DNA of 64,000 nucleotides from Candidatus Methylobacter favarea (GCF_902806695.1 NZ_CADCXN010000124.1:33999-97998), one strand, 5' to 3'. Positions 18,938 to 27,006 are shown, numbered from the stretch's first letter. The notes: generated by a model from the sequence alone, not told the origin. Translations and numbers: made by a program.

Positions 18938-19807
18938 ATGATAGAGCAAGATTTTTTACGCCGCTTTTTATTCGAAGAACTGGGCGTGCGCGGGGAATGG
19001 GTCAAATTAGGAGCCAGCTGGCAAGCAGCCAAACAACATCAGCACGGGCCGCAAATCGTGCAGCAGCAGTTAGGGCAGGCGCTGGCCGCCGTGGTTATGT
19101 TGTCGGCGACGATCAAATTTAAAGGCTCAATTATTCTTCAGGCCCAAGGTTCAGGCGATTTTAAAGCCCTGGTCGCCCAATCGACTCATGACCGGAAAAT
19201 AAGAGGCCTGGTCAAAAGCAGCGACAATGTGCCAGCCGGATCATTAGCGAAAATGTTCGGGCAGGGACGTCTGGTTTTAACCATCGAATCAGAAAATGCC
19301 GACCCATATCAAGGCATAGTTCCGTTGCAGGGAAGTAATTTAGCCGCCGCCCTGCAAACCTATTTTGTCCAGTCCGAGCAGCTTGAAACCCGTTTGTGGC
19401 TGTTTTCCAACGACACCCATGCCGCCGGTTTGTTATTGCAGGAATTGCCGGAGCACAAAAGTTATAAAGCTGATTGGGAGCGTATTGAGATATTGGCAGA
19501 CACCGTCACTGAACAGGAACTGCTGGAGCTGGATTGTGAAAAAATGTTGTACAGGCTGTTTAATGAAGAAAAAGTCAGATTATTCAGCCCCGAACCGGTT
19601 GAATTCAAATGCGCCTGTTCCCGGCTAAAAATCGAGCGGACCCTGCGCCTATTGGGAAGGGCGGAAGTGGAAGCTATTCTGCAGGAGCAGGGCATTATTC
19701 AAGTAAACTGTGAATTCTGCAATGCACAGTACTGCTTTGATAAAATTGATGTTGAAAGTATCCTGTCTCAGGAGTTCGTGGTTAATGAATCTGCAACCCG
19801 GCATTAA
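18938..19807 (+). CDS. hslO: redox-regulated chaperone Hsp33
   Basis: Holdase chaperone switched on by oxidation and unfolding. ATG 18938 is used; a GTG three bases earlier is also possible. The 289-residue protein has the N-terminal core (GQALAAVVMLSATIKFKGSI) and the C-terminal zinc switch, C-x-C in KCACSRLK and C-x2-C in NCEFCNAQY. All four zinc cysteines are present, so the redox switch should be intact. The next gene starts inside its 3' end, which suggests co-expression. Confidence 0.97.
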   Translation: MIEQDFLRRFLFEELGVRGEWVKLGASWQAAKQHQHGPQIVQQQLGQALAAVVMLSATIKFKGSIILQAQGSGDFKALVAQSTHDRKIRGLVKSSDNVPAGSLAKMFGQGRLVLTIESENADPYQGIVPLQGSNLAAALQTYFVQSEQLETRLWLFSNDTHAAGLLLQELPEHKSYKADWERIEILADTVTEQELLELDCEKMLYRLFNEEKVRLFSPEPVEFKCACSRLKIERTLRLLGRAEVEAILQEQGIIQVNCEFCNAQYCFDKIDVESILSQEFVVNESATRH

Positions 19808-20585
19808 TAAAAGTTTGAAAACTGAAGCAATTAAACGGGGCCTGCGCCTCATTTTTATAATAGTGCTGGCCGCGTCGTTATCCGGCTGCATTTATTGGTG
19901 GCGGGCTTACCAGACCTATTTGCAGATGGATGAATTTGACCGCTATTTCAGCGTTGCGGTAAGCGATGATTTTACCTTGCACTTTAAAAAGCCGATTCTT
20001 TACAGCAAGGATTTTGTTTCGCTCTCGAAACTGCAGCCCAGCCTGAATAGCTACACCTCTGAAGGCAGGCACTGGCGGTACTGGTTTCGAAAGATTGACG
20101 CCAATAACAAATTAATAAGGCCTGAAGTCAGATTTTATTCCGATCTTGATTTTAACAAAGAAGACCGCATAGCGGCCTGGTCATTTTCATCCTTGTTTTT
20201 ACAGATCGCTCCGCCCAAGTTTCTAGAGATTTCCCTGCGCTCGCTTGGCGGCGCTGAAATCAATAAGGATAAAATGCAGCTGCGGGCCGATACCAGCTTG
20301 ATAGACAAAATTTCTGCGGACTTGCCGAAAAAGTCAGACGTTCTGGCGCAATTGGGAGCGCCTTTGGAAATCCGGGATGAAAAGGAACAGGAGGTGTATA
20401 TTTATCATTTTCTTCTGGAAACACCCAGTATAGAAGAAGGCTATGAAGACCGCGCATTGAGCGAGGTTAAACTCACGTTTGATAAATCGACCCAGGAATT
20501 GATTAAAATGGCAGGCCGTTTTGCAGGGCTTAAAGTCTCAATCAATTATCGAAAATTTCTTGAAGAACCCCCAACCGAGTCCTAA
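19785..20585 (+). CDS. putative lipoprotein of unknown function
   Basis: A 266-residue protein starting at 19785 (MNLQPGINKSLKTEAIKR), overlapping the end of hslO by 23 bases. The N-terminus is a lipoprotein signal: hydrophobic FIIVLAASLSGC with the lipobox cysteine at about residue 35. The mature part is soluble and mixed alpha/beta, with repeated acidic and basic stretches (SDDFTLHFKKPILYSKDFVS, DLDFNKEDRIAAW). I do not recognise a family. Confidence 0.75.
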   Translation: MNLQPGINKSLKTEAIKRGLRLIFIIVLAASLSGCIYWWRAYQTYLQMDEFDRYFSVAVSDDFTLHFKKPILYSKDFVSLSKLQPSLNSYTSEGRHWRYWFRKIDANNKLIRPEVRFYSDLDFNKEDRIAAWSFSSLFLQIAPPKFLEISLRSLGGAEINKDKMQLRADTSLIDKISADLPKKSDVLAQLGAPLEIRDEKEQEVYIYHFLLETPSIEEGYEDRALSEVKLTFDKSTQELIKMAGRFAGLKVSINYRKFLEEPPTES

Positions 20586-20640
20586 GCGGCATCAATACCT
20601 CAGTTTTGCTTTAGGGCATGTAAGACCGCGGAGATTAATT

Positions 20641-21231
20641 GTGAACAGTCAGATTAAAAAACATCAAGCCTGTTATACCGTAGCGGATTATATGAGCTGG
20701 CCGGACGACGAGCGCCTGGAATTAATTGCAGGACAGATCTTTGACATGAGCCCTGCACCTTCTATTAAGCACCAAAATATTACAGGAGAGTTTTACAGCC
20801 AGCTAAAACAAAAATTAAAAGGCAAATCCTGTGTTCCTTTCATCGCACCGGTGGATGTGGTGTTATCGGCTAACGACGTCGTGCAGCCGGATGTGCTGGT
20901 TGTATGCAATCCTGACAAAATCACTGAAAAAAATATTCAGGGCGCTCCCGATTTGATTGTCGAAGTTTTGTCGCCGCGCACTGCGCTCAAAGACCTGCGC
21001 GAAAAGAAATTGTTATACGAACGATCCGGGGTGCAAGAGTACGTAATAATCGATCCGCTGGAAGAATACGTGCAGCGCTGCTGGCTGCAAAATGACGGCC
21101 ATTATGGCGCCAGCGAGATTTTCGGTTCGCCTGAAGCACTGGCCTTACAAAGCTTGCCGGAAGTTGAACTGCCGTTATGGGAAATATTTGGCCTGGAGCC
21201 GCCGGAGCCCGCTATCATCTGGTCTGGATAA
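20641..21231 (+). CDS. Uma2 family (DUF820) PD-(D/E)XK endonuclease-like protein
   Basis: A 196-residue protein starting at GTG 20641, which has GGAG eight bases upstream; the longer frame to 20521 overlaps the previous gene. Family landmarks are YTVADYMSWPDDERLELIAG, DVVQPDVLVVCNPDKI, and the nuclease-like core PDLIVEVLSPRTALKDLREK with YVIIDP. The PD-(D/E)XK fold is known for the family but cellular roles are not settled. It stands at the edge of the toxin-antitoxin patch and is followed after ten bases by a hairpin repeat. Confidence 0.85.
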   Translation: MNSQIKKHQACYTVADYMSWPDDERLELIAGQIFDMSPAPSIKHQNITGEFYSQLKQKLKGKSCVPFIAPVDVVLSANDVVQPDVLVVCNPDKITEKNIQGAPDLIVEVLSPRTALKDLREKKLLYERSGVQEYVIIDPLEEYVQRCWLQNDGHYGASEIFGSPEALALQSLPEVELPLWEIFGLEPPEPAIIWSG

Positions 21232-21240
21232 AATCCGAAC

Positions 21241-21320
21241 GGGTAGGCAGCGTTTTTCTGCCTACCATATTGATGATCCATGCTTTTGGTATTTTAAACG
21301 GTGCAAAAACACCACCCTGC
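21241..21320 (+). repeat. dispersed hairpin repeat, copy 1
   Basis: Begins with a perfect 9-base stem (GGTAGGCAG 21242-21250, complement 21258-21266, loop CGTTTTT) followed by a tail related to CATATTGATGAnCC, TTTGGTATT and TAAACGG. The same tail occurs at 22084-22120 and, diverged, at 24745-24780. It starts ten bases after the Uma2 stop. Confidence 0.7.
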
Positions 21321-21337
21321 ATGACTCGCAGCCTGCA

Positions 21338-21379
21338 TTGCCAGAAACAATGGCAAATGCATATAATTATGTGCATAAT
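21338..21379 (+). promoter_or_regulatory. candidate promoter and operator of the first brnT-brnA pair
   Basis: TTGCCA (21338-21343), an 18-base spacer and TATAAT (21362-21367) form a near-consensus promoter. The palindrome ATTATG-TG-CATAAT (21366-21379) overlaps the -10 and ends seven bases before the GTG of the toxin gene. A second inverted repeat, TTGCCA with TGGCAA, lies over the -35 and spacer. BrnA antitoxins are known to repress their own operon, so these are good operator candidates. Confidence 0.5.
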
Positions 21380-21386
21380 ATGACTC

Positions 21387-21663
21387 GTGGAATTTACTTG
21401 CAACCCCATCAAAAACGAAACCAATATCCGTGATCGGGGCTTGCCGTTACTGGTTGCCCGCCTGCTGTTCAATAGCCATCTGCTGGTGCGTGAAGATACC
21501 CGCAAGGTGTATCCGGAGCGGCGTTTTATCGGATATAACACCATAGATGGGCGTTTGGATGGGGGTGGTGTTTTGCGCGCCGGCTGATGACCGTATTCAC
21601 ATTATTTCTTTTAGAAAGGCGAACCAACGTGAGCAGAAAAAATTTAAAAACCAAACCCTTTGA
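21387..21663 (+). pseudogene. brnT: BrnT family toxin, frameshifted
   Basis: The frame from GTG 21387 reads like BrnT (MEFTCNPIKNETNIRDRGLP, then LLVREDTRKVYPERRFIGYN and TIDGRL) but ends early at 21587. In the next frame the expected C-terminus continues (DDRIHIISFRKANQRE) to a stop at 21663 that overlaps brnA. Removing one G from the run of five at 21570-21574 restores a single frame reading DGRLDGVVF. BrnT is a ribonuclease toxin. Either the toxin is inactivated or the extra G is a sequencing error. Confidence 0.75.
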
Positions 21664-21967
21664 AATCGATTGGACTGCGGTGGATGCCGCGTCTTTAGCG
21701 GATGTGCCGGATGAGGATAGCCCAGAATTGACCGCAACAGAGTTTGCCGAGTTGCGGCCAGTGTCCGAAATGTTGCCGGGATTGGGTCTGGGTAAACAGC
21801 GCATCACCATTATGCTGGATGAAGCGGTGGTGCAGGCATACAAGGCCAAAGCGGGCGGTCGGGGGTACCAGACACTCATCAATGATACTTTGCGCCGGGC
21901 ATTGGAGGCAGATAGCGTGAAAGAAGCGTTGCGGGAGGTGATACGGGAAGAGCTACACCGGGCTTGA
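21629..21967 (+). CDS. brnA: BrnA family antitoxin
   Basis: A 112-residue antitoxin and repressor starting at GTG 21629 (VSRKNLKTKPFEIDWTAV), inside the end of the shifted brnT frame, as usual for brnTA operons. The C-terminal ribbon-helix-helix region is clear: KQRITIMLDEAVVQAYKAKA, GRGYQTLINDTLRRAL. The longer frame from 21587 begins inside the toxin's coding sequence and is not used. It would neutralise BrnT and repress the shared promoter. Confidence 0.85.
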   Translation: MSRKNLKTKPFEIDWTAVDAASLADVPDEDSPELTATEFAELRPVSEMLPGLGLGKQRITIMLDEAVVQAYKAKAGGRGYQTLINDTLRRALEADSVKEALREVIREELHRA

Positions 21968-22054
21968 TGATATTCAATGAAGAATGGGTTAGCCCGGGAT
22001 TTTGTGGATAAGCCAGTCTAAATGTACAAAATTGCACTGCAACCCATTAATGTT

Positions 22055-22146
22055 GTATAGGAGGGCAACGCTAAGCTGCCTATCATATTGATGAGCCCGG
22101 CGTTTGGTATTGTAAACGGCGGGAAAATAAGCTTGACCACCTACAT
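22055..22146. repeat. dispersed hairpin repeat, copy 2
   Basis: Carries a degenerate hairpin part (GAGGGCAACGCTAAGCTGCC) and then the shared tail (CATATTGATGAGCC, GTTTGGTATTGTAAACGGCG). It ends 14 bases from the stop codon of the RelE-like toxin gene. Confidence 0.65.
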
Positions 22147-22160
22147 GGCTGCTTTTACAG

Positions 22161-22439
22161 CTATCGCTTCAAATCCCGGTAGAAGTTTTCATGACTGCCC
22201 AGCAACAGCAACAGAAGAGTTTTGGGATCGTATTCATAAGCCAACAACGTTGGCTGACCGTTACACTTGAACTTATGCACAAACACCCCAGCCAAGTCAC
22301 CTTTCTTGGCCTCGCCAATTGTCGGATCTCGCACAATGTCGGCCACGGCATCATCCACATCGGCTTTCTGGCTCGGATGCAAGCGTTTGTACGCCCGTTT
22401 AAACATCGCGCTTTGCTGAACCTGGAGAGAACCACCCAT
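22161..22439 (-). CDS. RelE/ParE superfamily toxin
   Basis: A 92-residue protein with the RelE/ParE fold pattern: FKRAYKRLHPSQKADVDDAV, the loop DPTIGEAKKGDLAGVFVHKF, then strands QPTLLAYEYDPKTLLLLLLG and HENFYRDL at the end. Members cleave mRNA on the ribosome or poison gyrase; which applies here is not clear. Its ATG shares a base with the upstream stop (TGATG), so it is translationally coupled to the antitoxin gene. Confidence 0.85.
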   Translation of the reverse strand: MGGSLQVQQSAMFKRAYKRLHPSQKADVDDAVADIVRDPTIGEAKKGDLAGVFVHKFKCNGQPTLLAYEYDPKTLLLLLLGSHENFYRDLKR

Positions 22440-22666
22440 CAGCTACGCTTTCCTTCAGGCACAAACGGTGTAGCAAGCGTTGGCCCTTCCGCGCGCGCAA
22501 TCAACAAGTCGCGCACAAAATCAATGGGAAGATCGGGATTGTCCAAGGCAGTTCTCCCCACCAGAGCCCAAAATTCTATTTGACCGGCTATGGTGCGCCT
22601 CTCGGCCTGCGCTTGCGCTCGTGCTTGTTCGTACAAGGCGTCATCTATGCGTACTGGTATTCCCAT
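22439..22666 (-). CDS. ParD-like antitoxin
   Basis: A 75-residue protein that opens with a ribbon-helix-helix-like segment (MGIPVRIDDALYEQARAQAQ, ERRTIAGQIEFWALVGRTAL) as in the ParD-like antitoxin family PF11903. The C-terminal part (DFVRDLLIARAEGPTL) would contact the toxin. It precedes the toxin gene with a one-base overlap, the classic antitoxin-first order. Confidence 0.8.
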   Translation of the reverse strand: MGIPVRIDDALYEQARAQAQAERRTIAGQIEFWALVGRTALDNPDLPIDFVRDLLIARAEGPTLATPFVPEGKRS

Positions 22667-22830
22667 GGCTTCACTCCGAAATTATCTGCTACAAAAGTAG
22701 TTTCATGATAGATGGAACGTAACCGAAACGCAAGGACACCCGGATATCTCCACCCAGCTTTTAAAAGTAAATCCGTTCGTCCTGAGCTCTTAGGCTCTCC
22801 CCATGAAAGCCTTGTCAAAGCATGATCGGA

Positions 22831-22880
22831 TGTACTTAATTGTAAACGGCGGGCAAAAAGGCCTGCCCAGCCGCCTGGCT
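22831..22880. repeat. dispersed hairpin repeat, partial copy 3
   Basis: Short copy with ATTGTAAACGGCGGGCAAAA and GGCCTGCCCAGCCGCCTGGC, related to the tail of copy 2 and to the end of copies 4 and 5. The stretch 22667-22950 around it holds no gene I can support. Confidence 0.5.
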
Positions 22881-22950
22881 AAAGCGAAACCGCCTTTGGG
22901 GTTATTTGCCCAGAGGTATTAAATCCCCGCATACATCGTCAAAATTCAGC

Positions 22951-23050
22951 GGGTAGGGTGGGCAAACAGCTTTATCGTTTGCCCACCTTTTGCCGGTGAA
23001 AGGTGGGCAGTAAAAGTGGTGGGCAGCTTAGCGCTGCCCGCTCTACTTGG
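22951..23050. repeat. dispersed hairpin repeat, copy 4
   Basis: Contains a perfect 11-base stem (GGTGGGCAAAC 22957-22967, complement 22977-22987) and a second hairpin around GGGCAGCTTAGCGCTGCCC. About 80 bases are nearly identical to copy 6 at 24790-24872. It lies 24 bases beyond the stop of the PemK-like toxin gene. Confidence 0.75.
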
Positions 23051-23073
23051 CATCAAAAGAGATGCCGCGTTTT

Positions 23074-23418
23074 TTACCGATTGCTGCATTCAAAGTACTT
23101 GCAAAAAGTTCTTTTAACTTCTATCAAGCATTCTTCGTTGAGTGAACCGTATTTTTTGACCGGATTGTTTTTAGAAATCACAAAAGCTTTACGAACCATA
23201 ACTTTTGATTCAACAGGTAAACCACCCTCCGACAAATTTTTGTTGGTAATGATAATTTCATCACTTTGAAGCTTTAAGGTTTTACTGCTTACCGGAAGCC
23301 CGACAAAATCATTAAACGGCAGATTATCCTTAAATACTAAAACAGGTCTATTCTTGCTTGTCTGAAGATCACTGAAATAGAATTTACACAACAAAATATC
23401 GCCAATGTTTATATCCAT
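23074..23418 (-). CDS. MazF/PemK family toxin
   Basis: A 114-residue protein with the pattern of the PemK/MazF endoribonuclease fold: the start MDINIGDILLCKFYFSDLQ, SKNRPVLVFKDN, NDFVGLPVSSKTLKLQSDEI, and VESKVMVRKAFVISKN. These toxins cut mRNA at specific short sequences; specificity cannot be read here. It overlaps the upstream antitoxin gene by ten bases. Confidence 0.8.
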   Translation of the reverse strand: MDINIGDILLCKFYFSDLQTSKNRPVLVFKDNLPFNDFVGLPVSSKTLKLQSDEIIITNKNLSEGGLPVESKVMVRKAFVISKNNPVKKYGSLNEECLIEVKRTFCKYFECSNR

Positions 23419-23618
23419 ATCTGATCTTCATTTTCGTCTTTCCAGTCTTCAATGATTGCTGCGCTGTGGCTGGAGAAAGCTTGAATTTCGGCTTCTTCAT
23501 TATTAACTGCACTTTTTTTTATCGGAAAAACTAATATCTCAACTTCCTGCTCAAGATAATCTTTAGGTATTCTGATGGTTAAAAATTCAGAATGTGGCAC
23601 TGTTATTTCTCTTAACAT
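23409..23618 (-). CDS. small antitoxin partner of the PemK-like toxin
   Basis: A 69-residue acidic protein without strong family resemblance. It starts with MLREITVPHSEFLTIRIPKD and has a hydrophilic acidic tail (IIEDWKDENEDQIWI), as toxin-binding tails often do. AAGGA lies ten bases upstream. Antitoxin identity rests on size, acidity and the ten-base overlap with the toxin gene. Confidence 0.65.
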   Translation of the reverse strand: MLREITVPHSEFLTIRIPKDYLEQEVEILVFPIKKSAVNNEEAEIQAFSSHSAAIIEDWKDENEDQIWI

Positions 23619-23943
23619 TTTTAAATATTCCTTCTGCGTTAAAAATTACTTGTTGCGTGGGCTGCCCAGCCAAGAATCAGCAAATCTGATTGTATTTCAG
23701 TATAACAAAGATAATAGCCGGTTTTTTTCTATTCAATAATGCGCGAGAACAACTTGCTGGAGTGTTTGCTGCATTCATTTTAGATACTGCACTTCTGCCC
23801 TTACTGAGAAATTTTAAATATCAGAGCATGAAAAAAGCTTAAGATTCCCCGCTCCATTCGGAATGACAAAAACTGAATAGTTAAGCCTTTTGTTAAAGGG
23901 GTGGAGGAGCTATGGGGGATGGTTGTATCAATTGCTTAATAAA
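23619..23943. other. gene-free stretch upstream of the PemK module
   Basis: About 325 bases with the probable promoter of the antitoxin-toxin pair near its left end. I see no gene, tRNA or insertion sequence. The open frame 23912-24121 on the plus strand runs through repeat copy 5 and the end of an antitoxin gene and is not credible. Confidence 0.45.
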
Positions 23944-23985
23944 AGTGGCGGGCAGAAAAGCGCTGCCCACCCTGCCTGGCGGTAA
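23944..23985. repeat. dispersed hairpin repeat, copy 5
   Basis: Short copy: GTGGCGGGCAGAAAAGCGCT followed by GCCCACCCTGCCTGGCGG. It matches the distal part of copies 4 and 6 and forms a hairpin around GGGCAG and CTGCCC. Confidence 0.6.
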
Positions 23986-24057
23986 ATATATCCTTGTAGG
24001 CTGGATCTCCACACGAGATGACGAGTGTGTGTTGCAAACAGGTTACGGATGGGGGCC

Positions 24058-24357
24058 TTACGTATTATTTGTAGACTTAGCGGGCAAAACATCACGTAAA
24101 CTTCCAGAAACATATTTATGAATAATACTGGAAACCAGGGCTTGATAAGGGATGCCTTCCTCAAGCGCTCTTCGTTGAATAGTGGACAAATCGCGACTTG
24201 ATAGTTTGATATTGATTCTTTTGTCTTTTTTAAAGGTTGCTGCGGCGGACTTTGCAATAAACTTCTTTCTTTCAGCCGTTAAGCTCGACTCAAACTGACC
24301 CGTTTCAAACGCTTCCAAAAGTGCTTGTTCATCCTCATCTAATTTAAATTTTTTCAT
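24058..24357 (-). CDS. CopG-type (PF12441-like) antitoxin
   Basis: A 99-residue antitoxin. The N-terminal part (LDEDEQALLEAFETGQFESS) and the ribbon-helix-helix part (KRINIKLSSRDLSTIQRRAL, GIPYQALVSSIIHKYVSGSL) match the CopG-type antitoxin that pairs with BrnT-like toxins. Its ATG overlaps the restored stop of the toxin frame, so the order is toxin first, as in brnTA. Confidence 0.85.
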   Translation of the reverse strand: MKKFKLDEDEQALLEAFETGQFESSLTAERKKFIAKSAAATFKKDKRINIKLSSRDLSTIQRRALEEGIPYQALVSSIIHKYVSGSLRDVLPAKSTNNT

Positions 24358-24631
24358 AAATTACCTCCAAAATATTGCTTGGTCGCCTTTCTGGCAGGAA
24401 TAACTGTTTTCAGAAAATCTCATCTTCTGTTTCAACATAGGGAACCAAATAGACATAATCATCAATAGCGGCCACAAAAACACGCTGATGGGCATACCTT
24501 TCATCATTCGGGTGGGAAATGTCATCCAATAACCCGCCGCTTTGTAAACAGAACACAACATCCTCAAAAGAGATGCCGCGTTCTTTTATAAGCTTATAAT
24601 TTTTATCGGAATTCCAATTAAAAGGCTTCAT
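24354..24631 (-). pseudogene. brnT: BrnT family toxin, frameshifted near the C-terminus
   Basis: The frame from 24631 (MKPFNWNSDKNYKLIKERGI, SFEDVVFCLQSGGLLDD, YVYLVPYVETEDEIF) is a BrnT-like toxin but stops at 24410 after 73 residues. In the next frame the expected C-terminus is intact: LKTVIPARKATKQYFGGN, ending at 24354 over the antitoxin ATG. Adding one T to the run of four in ATTTTC restores the full frame. The defect could be real inactivation or a homopolymer miscall. Confidence 0.75.
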
Positions 24632-24718
24632 AATTTGAATAATAACATGGGTATGCCTTGGGGCGCCGTATGATTTTTAAACTTTTGGGGGGATTTGCAT
24701 CTTGGATTTTTCATAGCA

Positions 24719-24872
24719 AGGTGGGCAATACTTTTTTGCCCCACATTGATAAATCCATACCTTTGGTTGTTATAAAGGAGGGCCGAAAAGTAGGGTGGGC
24801 AAACAGCTTTATCGTTTGCCCACCATTTGCCGGTGAAAATGGTGGGCAGCTTAGCGCTGCCACCCTACCTGG
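24719..24872. repeat. dispersed hairpin repeat, copy 6 (longest)
   Basis: Composite of a first part (AGGTGGGCAATACTTTTTTG, then ATTGATAAATCCAT and TTTGGTTGTTATAAAGGAGG) and a second part from 24790 nearly identical to copy 4, with the same 11-base stem. It ends five bases from the stop codon of pilV and may terminate the pilin operon transcript. Confidence 0.75.
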
Positions 24873-24876
24873 TTAG

Positions 24877-27006
24877 CTAGCAGCCGCTAGTCTCTCTTTT
24901 CAAAGTAATATCGAGCATTGGTGCAGGGGAAGGCGCAGTGGAATAAGTGTATGTATAAGTTGCCGACTCACTCGTTGTGCCATCATTCGCGTAGACAACC
25001 GCCGCATTTGGATTACCATCAGATTCAGGACATACATGATTATTTTTACTGTTGGTACTTATGCTTCCAAAGATAATTTTATTAGTTTTACCGGATACAT
25101 CAAGAAGGCAATCAAAATTGCCATCAACGGATGAGCCATTTGCTGTTCTATTACAGACAGTACTTGAAATTGGAGTTGGAGTTGCACCACTATAAATTTC
25201 CACAGTGACTGTTATATCGTTCGGGTTTTTGCCTGTATCTGTTGGGCCTCTACCAGACACAGCAATTGAGCCGGTTAAGTGTGTACCAGTTGGCGGAGGT
25301 GAGCCTCCAGTAATTGCCAGTGTAATATCGTCTGCTATGGACTGGCTTTTGTCTTCGGGATCAAGGGTGATTGTATCTGTTAACCCTGTATTGCTTTTTT
25401 CTATGGTAGCCTTAATATTGGGCGTACCCGCTGCAATCGTAGTCACCACTCCTCGACTATGTGTATTGTTATCCTGTACAGGCTCGCTGGTCACTAATGC
25501 CTGAGAACTGTCCGAACTCCCCCATGTAGCCAATTTAGTGACGTTGACTTCATAAAACGGAATTAGCTGAAGAACCGTATCTGGATGACTCACAGCCTGA
25601 TCTTTTATGGTCTTAACCATGTTTGAATCCATAAAATCTATATAAATTGCACGGGCCGACATGGTTCTGTCATTGGCATTACTGCTATCATTGACTCCTG
25701 CCTGAAGCGCTATGTCATGGGGTTCATTTGTGAATGTTGTTTCCGTGCTGATCGTGCCGGCATTACTGCTACCGTCAGGAATGCTTGACACATAATCTTT
25801 AACAAACTGGCTTATAAAAGTTTGATAGTTTGCCAGGCCACTACTATTCAGCAAGAAAGATGACGGCATAACTTTAAGTTTTTCTATGCGCCAATCCTGC
25901 AGAACGCGCCAATTGCCATCTATACGTTTCATACGGCAGGCTTCGAGATAAGTCTCCCCAGCACTACTTGCCAGGACCAAATTGCCTGAATTATTAAGAG
26001 CATAATGATTATGATCTCCATTGCTGTAATAAATGGGTAAGCGGAAAGGATCATACAATACCGCACCAGTTGGGCCGTCACTATCATGATGGTCTCGACA
26101 GCAATCCGTACAAAGCTCCGATTGCTGACCACTTTGACCAGTACTGATACGTGAACCGATAATTTTCCCGTCTACTTTTTCACCCGTGACATAAGCAAGA
26201 TGACTTTCTCCATTGTTAGTCTCAATGGTTTGTCTGCTGGGCGCCCGGCCGGCGGTTCCCGAAGACACAGAGCCAGCAGTACCTAATGTGCATTCGCAAT
26301 TCAGAGTCAAAAACTCTTCTTCGCGTACCAGTTCATTGCCGCCACCTGGCTTGTATGTATCAACTGTAAATTTGGTTTCTACAAATTGGTCATTTTGACT
26401 CACCTCGGGAAGTGGTTTGCTGGTCTCCTTGCTTTGCCCATTTCCAACGGAAACAGGCACAACATCCGGCAGCAACCCCGGATTATGAATTCTTACCGGT
26501 TTTTCTCCGCTGCCACCGGGTGTGTATCCTACTAATGTACTGGAAGCATCTGAGGGATTCTTGTTAATAACATGAGTCAAGGCTACTGTGTTATTGTTGG
26601 TATCAGGATCATTCCATGAAACTGTTACGGTAATCGCTTTTTGATCAACGCTGCATGGACTACCGCATGGGGTTAAAACACCTGCGTTGTAATAGTAATC
26701 TGTTGAAGTCCAGGTTCTCGCATAGGTGAATGCTGTGCCACTAGACGGTATAGAATTATCTGTGACGCCATCCGGTCTTGGATTATCTGTGCCAGCGGCA
26801 ATGGCGGAAAAATCAGTGGCGCGAAGTTCATCCAATTTTGCTTGAGCCATACTGACTGCCGTGGCGCGGGCATTGGCATTGCTGCCGCTCTGAAAAAAAG
26901 TTCCTTGTAATTTAACGACCGCACCAATGCCAACCGCAAATACCAGGGCAGCTACCAGCACTTCGATTAGCCCCACGCCCCGTTGTTTTTTGCTTTGACT
27001 GTTCAT
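24877..27006 (-). CDS. pilV: very long PilV-like minor pilin
   Basis: The N-terminus is a type IV prepilin: basic leader ending in RG, then VGLIEVLVAALVFAVG with the glutamate at position +5, and a hydrophobic helix to about residue 34. MAQAKLDELRATDF is typical of PilV. At 709 residues it is several times the usual PilV length. The extension holds NCECT (about 236-240), a Cys/His cluster CTDCCRDHHD at 299-308, and Ser/Thr/Gly-rich beta-like regions to a terminal cysteine. No pilY1 follows; the extension could take over an adhesin or tip function, which is inference. Last gene of the fimT-pilW-pilX-pilV operon. Confidence 0.85.
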   Translation of the reverse strand: MNSQSKKQRGVGLIEVLVAALVFAVGIGAVVKLQGTFFQSGSNANARATAVSMAQAKLDELRATDFSAIAAGTDNPRPDGVTDNSIPSSGTAFTYARTWTSTDYYYNAGVLTPCGSPCSVDQKAITVTVSWNDPDTNNNTVALTHVINKNPSDASSTLVGYTPGGSGEKPVRIHNPGLLPDVVPVSVGNGQSKETSKPLPEVSQNDQFVETKFTVDTYKPGGGNELVREEEFLTLNCECTLGTAGSVSSGTAGRAPSRQTIETNNGESHLAYVTGEKVDGKIIGSRISTGQSGQQSELCTDCCRDHHDSDGPTGAVLYDPFRLPIYYSNGDHNHYALNNSGNLVLASSAGETYLEACRMKRIDGNWRVLQDWRIEKLKVMPSSFLLNSSGLANYQTFISQFVKDYVSSIPDGSSNAGTISTETTFTNEPHDIALQAGVNDSSNANDRTMSARAIYIDFMDSNMVKTIKDQAVSHPDTVLQLIPFYEVNVTKLATWGSSDSSQALVTSEPVQDNNTHSRGVVTTIAAGTPNIKATIEKSNTGLTDTITLDPEDKSQSIADDITLAITGGSPPPTGTHLTGSIAVSGRGPTDTGKNPNDITVTVEIYSGATPTPISSTVCNRTANGSSVDGNFDCLLDVSGKTNKIIFGSISTNSKNNHVCPESDGNPNAAVVYANDGTTSESATYTYTYSTAPSPAPMLDITLKRETSGC

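Noticed and set aside
22088..22270. 60-codon plus-strand frame
   Set aside because: It lies in repeat copy 2 and antisense to the RelE-like toxin gene.
23912..24121. 69-codon plus-strand frame
   Set aside because: It runs through a dispersed repeat and antisense to the end of an antitoxin gene.
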